This document shows positions 59,990 to 64,000 of a stretch of DNA of 64,000 nucleotides, in pieces. Position 1 is the first letter of the stretch. Every line of letters begins with the position of its first letter. Source of the DNA: Oceanospirillaceae bacterium (GTDB lineage: Bacteria; Pseudomonadota; Gammaproteobacteria; Pseudomonadales; Balneatricaceae); the NCBI GenBank assembly GCA_024640955.1, contig JAHEDZ010000006.1, forward strand, positions 1-64,000, read 5' to 3'. A program made the position numbers and the translations under genes. The notes under the pieces were generated by a model. That model did not search any database. It had not been told where the DNA came from and saw nothing but the letters and a program-made list of their open reading frames with translations.

Positions 59990-61108
59990 AACCGCGCGGA
60001 TAGACTCGCCCGAGTGCATCAGGTCAAATGCCTGATTGATATCTTCCAGCTTGAGCTTGTGTGTGATCATCGGGTCGATCTCAATCTTGCCATCCATGTA
60101 CCAGTCAACGAACTTAGGTACATCGGTACGGCCCTTCGCACCGCCAAAGGCAGTACCTTTCCAAACTCGGCCAGTAACTAGCTGGAACGGACGGGTGCTG
60201 ATCTCAGCGCCAGCTGGAGCTACACCGATAATTACCGATACACCCCAACCGCGGTGTGAACACTCAAGTGCTTCACGCATAACGTTTACGTTACCTGTCG
60301 CGTCGAAGGAGTAATCAACGCCACCAAACTGATCCTTTTCGGTTTTGGTCAGTTCGATGATCGCCTGAGTTACCGAACCTTCAATCTTGGACGGGTTAAT
60401 GAAGTCAGTCATACCAAACTTCTTCGCCATCTCCGCTTTATCGTCGTTGAGGTCAACACCGATGATCTTATCCGCACCTGCCATACGCAGACCCTGGATA
60501 ACATTCAGACCGATACCGCCCAGACCAAATACTGCCGCAGTAGAACCGATCTCAACGCCCGCTGTGTTGATGACAGAGCCGATGCCGGTAGTCACACCAC
60601 AGCCGATGTAACAGATCTTGTCGAATGGAGCGTCATCACGCACTTTCGCCAGAGCAATCTCAGGCATTACCGTGTGGTTAGCGAAGGTCGAGCAACCCAT
60701 GTAGTGGTAGATTGGAGTGCCATCCAGCATAGAGAAACGAGAGGTACCATCCGGCATCAAACCCTGGCCCTGAGTGCCGCGAATCGCAGTACAGAGGTTG
60801 GTTTTACCGCTGAGGCACGCGTGACACTGGCGGCACTCTGGCGTGTAAAGTGGGATAACGTGATCACCTGGCTTAAGTGTTGTAACACCCTCGCCTACCT
60901 CAACGACGACGCCCGCGCCTTCGTGGCCAAGAATCGCTGGGAAGAGACCTTCTGGGTCGTCACCTGAACGTGTGAATTCATCAGTGTGACATACACCTGT
61001 CGCCTTAATCTCAATCAAAACCTCGCCAGCTTTAGGGCTTTCAAGGTTAACTTCCATAATTTCCAGCGGTTTGCCCGGAGCAAGGGCGACGGCAGCACGA
61101 GTTTTCAT
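59978..61108 (-). CDS. frmA: S-(hydroxymethyl)glutathione dehydrogenase / class III alcohol dehydrogenase
   Basis: Zinc-dependent, NAD-linked enzyme oxidising the formaldehyde-glutathione adduct, 376 residues. Motifs: the catalytic-zinc [22 protein letters not shown], the structural zinc [15 protein letters not shown], and the coenzyme loop [15 protein letters not shown] chose the second of two adjacent ATGs (61108), because GGGAGAT is too close to the first. Followed by fghA, so the pair detoxifies formaldehyde to formate. Formaldehyde could come from an O-demethylating oxygenase such as the MocD-like one; inferred. Confidence 0.95.
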   Translation of the reverse strand: MKTRAAVALAPGKPLEIMEVNLESPKAGEVLIEIKATGVCHTDEFTRSGDDPEGLFPAILGHEGAGVVVEVGEGVTTLKPGDHVIPLYTPECRQCHACLSGKTNLCTAIRGTQGQGLMPDGTSRFSMLDGTPIYHYMGCSTFANHTVMPEIALAKVRDDAPFDKICYIGCGVTTGIGSVINTAGVEIGSTAAVFGLGGIGLNVIQGLRMAGADKIIGVDLNDDKAEMAKKFGMTDFINPSKIEGSVTQAIIELTKTEKDQFGGVDYSFDATGNVNVMREALECSHRGWGVSVIIGVAPAGAEISTRPFQLVTGRVWKGTAFGGAKGRTDVPKFVDWYMDGKIEIDPMITHKLKLEDINQAFDLMHSGESIRAVVEF

Positions 61109-61324
61109 CATATCTCCCTAGATATTCTTCTATTTTAGGACCGGGTTGGATGTTAGCACCGAATAAAACGAGGTTGGGACAGGAAAAAAGATTCTGTCGC
61201 ATTTTGACTCATTTATGTCTCAAATGATCAGAAATCTTTTCAACAGCGATGTAAGGCGCTTGCGCCCGCATTGGCTGGATGCAGGCCCCACGTTGCCAAG
61301 TAGCCCGACGAAGCTAGTTAACGA

Positions 61325-61358
61325 TCTGGATCGCGCACTACGCTTCGCGTACAGCTCT
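61325..61358. repeat. GTAGGAG-type repeat next to tesA
   Basis: Read on the minus strand it is TGTAGGAGAGCTGTACGCGA followed by AGCGTAGTGCGCG, close to the start of the element at 58958. It lies immediately after the tesA stop codon. The rest of the 61109-61359 gap holds the frmA promoter region; I see no gene in it. Confidence 0.5.
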
Positions 61359-61359
61359 C

Positions 61360-61977
61360 CTACAGCTCAGGTTCGAGAACGGCCCAGACTGTGTCGAAAA
61401 TGATTGGTTGAGCTTCAGCGTTAGGGTGCAGGCCGTCAGACTGCATTAGATCCCACTCGGTTGCGACCTTATCGAGCAGGAAAGGTACTAGAGGTAGCTC
61501 ATACTTCTCTGCAAGCTGCCCAAATAGCTGAAAGAACTGCTGGGTGTACCGCGGTCCGTAGTTGGGTGGGAGGCGATTACCCAGCACAACAACTCGCGCA
61601 CCCGACTGCTGTGCCATTTCAACCAGCGCACTTAGGTTCTCCTCTACGATCTGTAGCGGTAGACCACGCAGCCCGTCGTTGGCACCCAATTCAAGCAGCA
61701 CCATATCTGGCTCGTGCAACTCGAGCAGGTCAGGCAAGCGCGATAGCCCTCCGGATGTGGTCTCACCGCTGACACTCGCGTTAATGACCTCAATTGGCTC
61801 GGGCGCCTCACTCAGACGCTGCTCCAGCATGTCGACCCAGCCCTCATCCGCCTGCAAGCCGTAGCCAGCAGCTAGGCTGTCACCAAGAACCAGAATACCG
61901 TCCGCGCGGGTATTCAGCGAAGTGAAAGTTAAGACTGTTACTACTAGGGTTAAAGCAAGTCTGGTCAATCTGATCAC
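61360..61977 (-). CDS. tesA: SGNH/GDSL thioesterase I / arylesterase
   Basis: Periplasmic esterase/lysophospholipase of the TAP family, 205 residues. A signal peptide is visible (LTRLALTLVVTVLTFTSLNTRA). Block I is ILVLGDSLAAGYG (catalytic Ser), block III is LELGANDGLRG, and block V is DGLHPNAEAQP (Asp and His). The start is GTG at 61977 with GAGGAACCC upstream; the open frame begins 22 codons earlier without a signal-like start. It is divergent from ybbA, as in E. coli. Confidence 0.9.
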   Translation of the reverse strand: MIRLTRLALTLVVTVLTFTSLNTRADGILVLGDSLAAGYGLQADEGWVDMLEQRLSEAPEPIEVINASVSGETTSGGLSRLPDLLELHEPDMVLLELGANDGLRGLPLQIVEENLSALVEMAQQSGARVVVLGNRLPPNYGPRYTQQFFQLFGQLAEKYELPLVPFLLDKVATEWDLMQSDGLHPNAEAQPIIFDTVWAVLEPEL

Positions 61978-62080
61978 CTTGGGTTCCTCTGAAACCTGAG
62001 CCGAACAACAGTTAGTGGCGTACCAGAATATACTAGACTGCAAATCTTTAGATCACCTGAATGAGAAGAGCAAAGCGCTG

Positions 62081-62761
62081 ATGAATGCACCTGCAACTGT
62101 CCTCGAAACACAAAATCTCGCGAAATCTTTCCGCTCTGCTGGGCGAGAGTTCGAGCTTTTTAAGTCGCTGAACCTGAGTGTAAAGTCAGGAGAGACCCTA
62201 GCTATAGTGGGGAAATCAGGCGCAGGTAAGTCGACACTACTGAGCCTATTGGCCGGTCTAGATGTACCGACCTCAGGCTCAATTAGCTTGGATGGTCAGC
62301 GACTCGATACGCTAGATGATGCGACGCGCGCCAAACTGCGCAGCGAACAGATCGCCTTTATCTTCCAATCTTTTCACCTTCTGCCTGAGCTGGACGCGCA
62401 AGCAAACGTTGCTCTGCCCTTAGAGATCCGTAATGAGCCCAACGCAATGCAGAAGGCGGCCGACTGGCTCATCCGAGTCGGGCTTGGCGAGCGTCTAGAC
62501 CATACACCGTCGCAGCTCTCGGGCGGTGAGCAGCAGCGTGTGGCAATCGCGCGAGCCTTCGCAGGTGAGCCTAAGGTGCTTTTTGCTGATGAACCTACAG
62601 GCAACCTGGATGAGGAGACCGGCAATCAGATTGTTGATCAACTCTTTGCGTTCAACGAGCAGCAGGGCACCACGCTTATTCTGATCACCCATGACCCCGA
62701 GCTGGCCGCACGCTGTCAGCGCCGCATTCTCCTTGTGAACGGTACCCTGGAGGAGCGTTAA
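62081..62761 (+). CDS. ybbA: ABC transporter ATP-binding protein YbbA
   Basis: 226-residue ATPase of the MacB/LolD type. Walker A is [18 protein letters not shown], the Q-loop [16 protein letters not shown], signature [16 protein letters not shown], and Walker [18 protein letters not shown]. It partners the FtsX-like permease that follows with an overlap of one base (TAATG). The cargo is unknown; the order tesA/ybbA/ybbP is conserved in gammaproteobacteria. The start at 62081 is chosen by similarity. Confidence 0.9.
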   Translation: MNAPATVLETQNLAKSFRSAGREFELFKSLNLSVKSGETLAIVGKSGAGKSTLLSLLAGLDVPTSGSISLDGQRLDTLDDATRAKLRSEQIAFIFQSFHLLPELDAQANVALPLEIRNEPNAMQKAADWLIRVGLGERLDHTPSQLSGGEQQRVAIARAFAGEPKVLFADEPTGNLDEETGNQIVDQLFAFNEQQGTTLILITHDPELAARCQRRILLVNGTLEER

Positions 62762-64000
62762 TGAATCCAGTTGTAATGAAGCTAGCCCAGCGCCAGCTCT
62801 GGGCACAGTTGCGCACCGTTGAGTGGCGTGCTTTGTTGCTTGCCACCTGGCTCGCGATCACCCTCACGACCTTTCTATCGCTGCTCAGCGATCGTCTTGA
62901 ACAGGGCTTACTACGCGAAAGCGCCAGCGTGCTGGGTGCAGATTTGGTGCTGCGCTCCAGTCGCCCGCTGGACGAACAGCGCATTCTGGATGCCCAGCAG
63001 GCAGGACTTGAGACGACTCAGGTTATTCAGTTCCCGACTATGGTTGGAGCCGGTGAAAATCTCGTGCTCAGTTCGGCCCGAATCGTGACAGCTCCTTATC
63101 CGCTAAGAGGTGAGATCGTTACCGAGCCTACCCAAGGCACCGCTGTCCCGCCCCCCGGCGAGACCTGGGTAGAGCCGCGTATTTTAGAGCAGCTGCAAAT
63201 AGATGTTGGCGACCAGATTCAGTTCGGCTACGTTGACCTCACCGTGACCGCCCGTATGCTGACCTCGCCCGATCGTGGCAGTGGTTTTCGCAGCCTCAGC
63301 CCACATGTATTGGTGAACAAGGCTGATCTAGAGCAGAGTGGTGTCCTCGCGCCCGGCAGCCGAGCCCAGTTCCGTCTGCTGATGGCCGGTGACGCCGACC
63401 TAATTACAGCCTTCGAAGCAGAACTCCAACCCAAGCTGGAACAGTACGAACGGGTTCTTTCGCTGACCAGCGATCAGCCCGTAACCGGCAATGCACTGGG
63501 CAATGGTATGTCCTATCTACGCCTGAGCGCGCTAACCGCCCTACTGCTCTCTGCACTGACGATCATGCTCGCACTACGCCGCTTCAGTAACGGCCAACAG
63601 GGGCGCAGTGCACTGCTGATGTCCATGGGGTTACAGCCCCGAGAAGTGGTACGCCTCTATCTTTGTCAGTTGCTGATCGCTGCACTGGTTATCGGCGCTG
63701 CCGGCACGCTCAGTGGCGTGATTTTTGAGCGCATCGCTGACTACTGGATCTCTGACCTGCTGCCTCAGGCGCTACCCTCAGCTAACTGGTGGAGCTACCT
63801 CAGCGGTGCAGCGCTCGGCTTTGCTATGCTGATTCTATTGGGCTTACCTCCGACACTCGAGCAAGCCCGCGTACCGGTCGCTCAGCTCCTGCGGGGCGAG
63901 GACATCGGAACACAGACTAGCTCAGGCCGTTCGCTCTACGCGCTCAGCCTGGCGCTACTGGGGGCAACGATCCTTCTGTTCTTACAGGCACCCTTAGCCG
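62761..64000 (+). CDS. ybbP: ABC transporter permease YbbP (FtsX-like), 3' end outside window
   Basis: The frame is open from the ATG at 62761 to the end of the window (about 413 codons) with no stop. The N-terminus (QLRTVEWRALLLATWLAITLTTFLSLLSDRLEQGLLRESASVLGADLVL) has the first membrane helix and the MacB-like periplasmic domain start. Further hydrophobic segments follow at ~255-275, ~300-320 and ~355-375. Full-length YbbP is about 800 residues, so half is missing. Substrate unknown. Confidence 0.88.
   Translation, partial: MNPVVMKLAQRQLWAQLRTVEWRALLLATWLAITLTTFLSLLSDRLEQGLLRESASVLGADLVLRSSRPLDEQRILDAQQAGLETTQVIQFPTMVGAGENLVLSSARIVTAPYPLRGEIVTEPTQGTAVPPPGETWVEPRILEQLQIDVGDQIQFGYVDLTVTARMLTSPDRGSGFRSLSPHVLVNKADLEQSGVLAPGSRAQFRLLMAGDADLITAFEAELQPKLEQYERVLSLTSDQPVTGNALGNGMSYLRLSALTALLLSALTIMLALRRFSNGQQGRSALLMSMGLQPREVVRLYLCQLLIAALVIGAAGTLSGVIFERIADYWISDLLPQALPSANWWSYLSGAALGFAMLILLGLPPTLEQARVPVAQLLRGEDIGTQTSSGRSLYALSLALLGATILLFLQAPLA

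Noticed and set aside
61149-61250. Short plus-strand ORF in the frmA-tesA gap
   Set aside because: No ribosome site, no family similarity, and it lies in the frmA upstream region.

Overview
The window looks like chromosomal DNA of a heterotrophic gammaproteobacterium, probably a marine Oceanospirillales-type organism. This rests on gammaproteobacterial gene orders (trxA-rho-ubiD; yrfG-hslR-hslO-pckA with divergent nudE; tesA divergent from ybbA-ybbP) and on protein content. No rRNA, tRNA, CRISPR array, IS element or prophage was seen. Genus assignment is inference.

Region 1 (1-22.5 kb) is catabolic. It opens with a partial aldose 1-epimerase and formyl-THF deformylase (purU). A large myo-inositol cluster follows: iolG with a ferredoxin-reductase-like flavoprotein, a sugar ABC importer, iolI, an iolD-iolC-iolB-iolJ operon, and a divergent operon with two further Gfo/Idh/MocA dehydrogenases around iolE, bounded by a LacI-type regulator. 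Two operator types are visible: a TTTGGAA-N6-TTCCAAA palindrome before iolG and (imperfect) before iolI, and TGCAACCGGTTGCA in the iolD divergent promoter. iolA is not in the window. Next comes a membrane di-iron oxygenase/desaturase of the kind seen as MocD in rhizopine catabolism. Then a second LacI regulator is divergent from an unusual three-gene set: a divergent PanB-like protein, FolD and a hydroxypyruvate-isomerase-like protein. I regard this set as the best candidate for an undescribed pathway.

Region 2 (22.5-36.4 kb) is mostly housekeeping: an orphan hybrid histidine kinase, a small AT-rich island with a broken ORF and an orphan 86-aa gene, ubiD with a stand-alone ferredoxin, rho, trxA, a Gate-domain membrane protein, pckA, hslO, hslR, yrfG, nudE and sodB. 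A cytoplasmic GH3 glucosidase with a PA14 insert follows (36.5-38.9 kb).

Region 3 (39-59 kb) is a formate dehydrogenase island. A Tat-exported, Cys-type FdhA/FdhB/FdhC enzyme has maturation genes upstream (DUF3305, DUF3306, TorD-like, FdhX) and, downstream, a 42-codon membrane microprotein, a TusA-like protein and a 2-oxoglutarate oxygenase. A divergent operon encodes a multi-[4Fe-4S] protein, an Mrp-type ATPase, a biotin/lipoate-ligase-like protein and a small conserved protein. Then come fdhD-mobA-mobB-moeA, an HTH/solute-binding regulator, a tungstate ABC importer (tupBCA) and a MOT1-type oxyanion transporter.

Region 4 (59-64 kb) holds glutathione-dependent formaldehyde oxidation (frmA-fghA), tesA and ybbA-ybbP.

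One-carbon metabolism links the regions. Formaldehyde (FrmA, FghA), methylene/formyl-THF (PanB-like, FolD, PurU) and formate (FDH) all feed toward formate oxidation. An O-demethylating MocD-like oxygenase would supply formaldehyde to the same route. Short palindromic repeats carrying GTAGGAG ends are scattered between genes.
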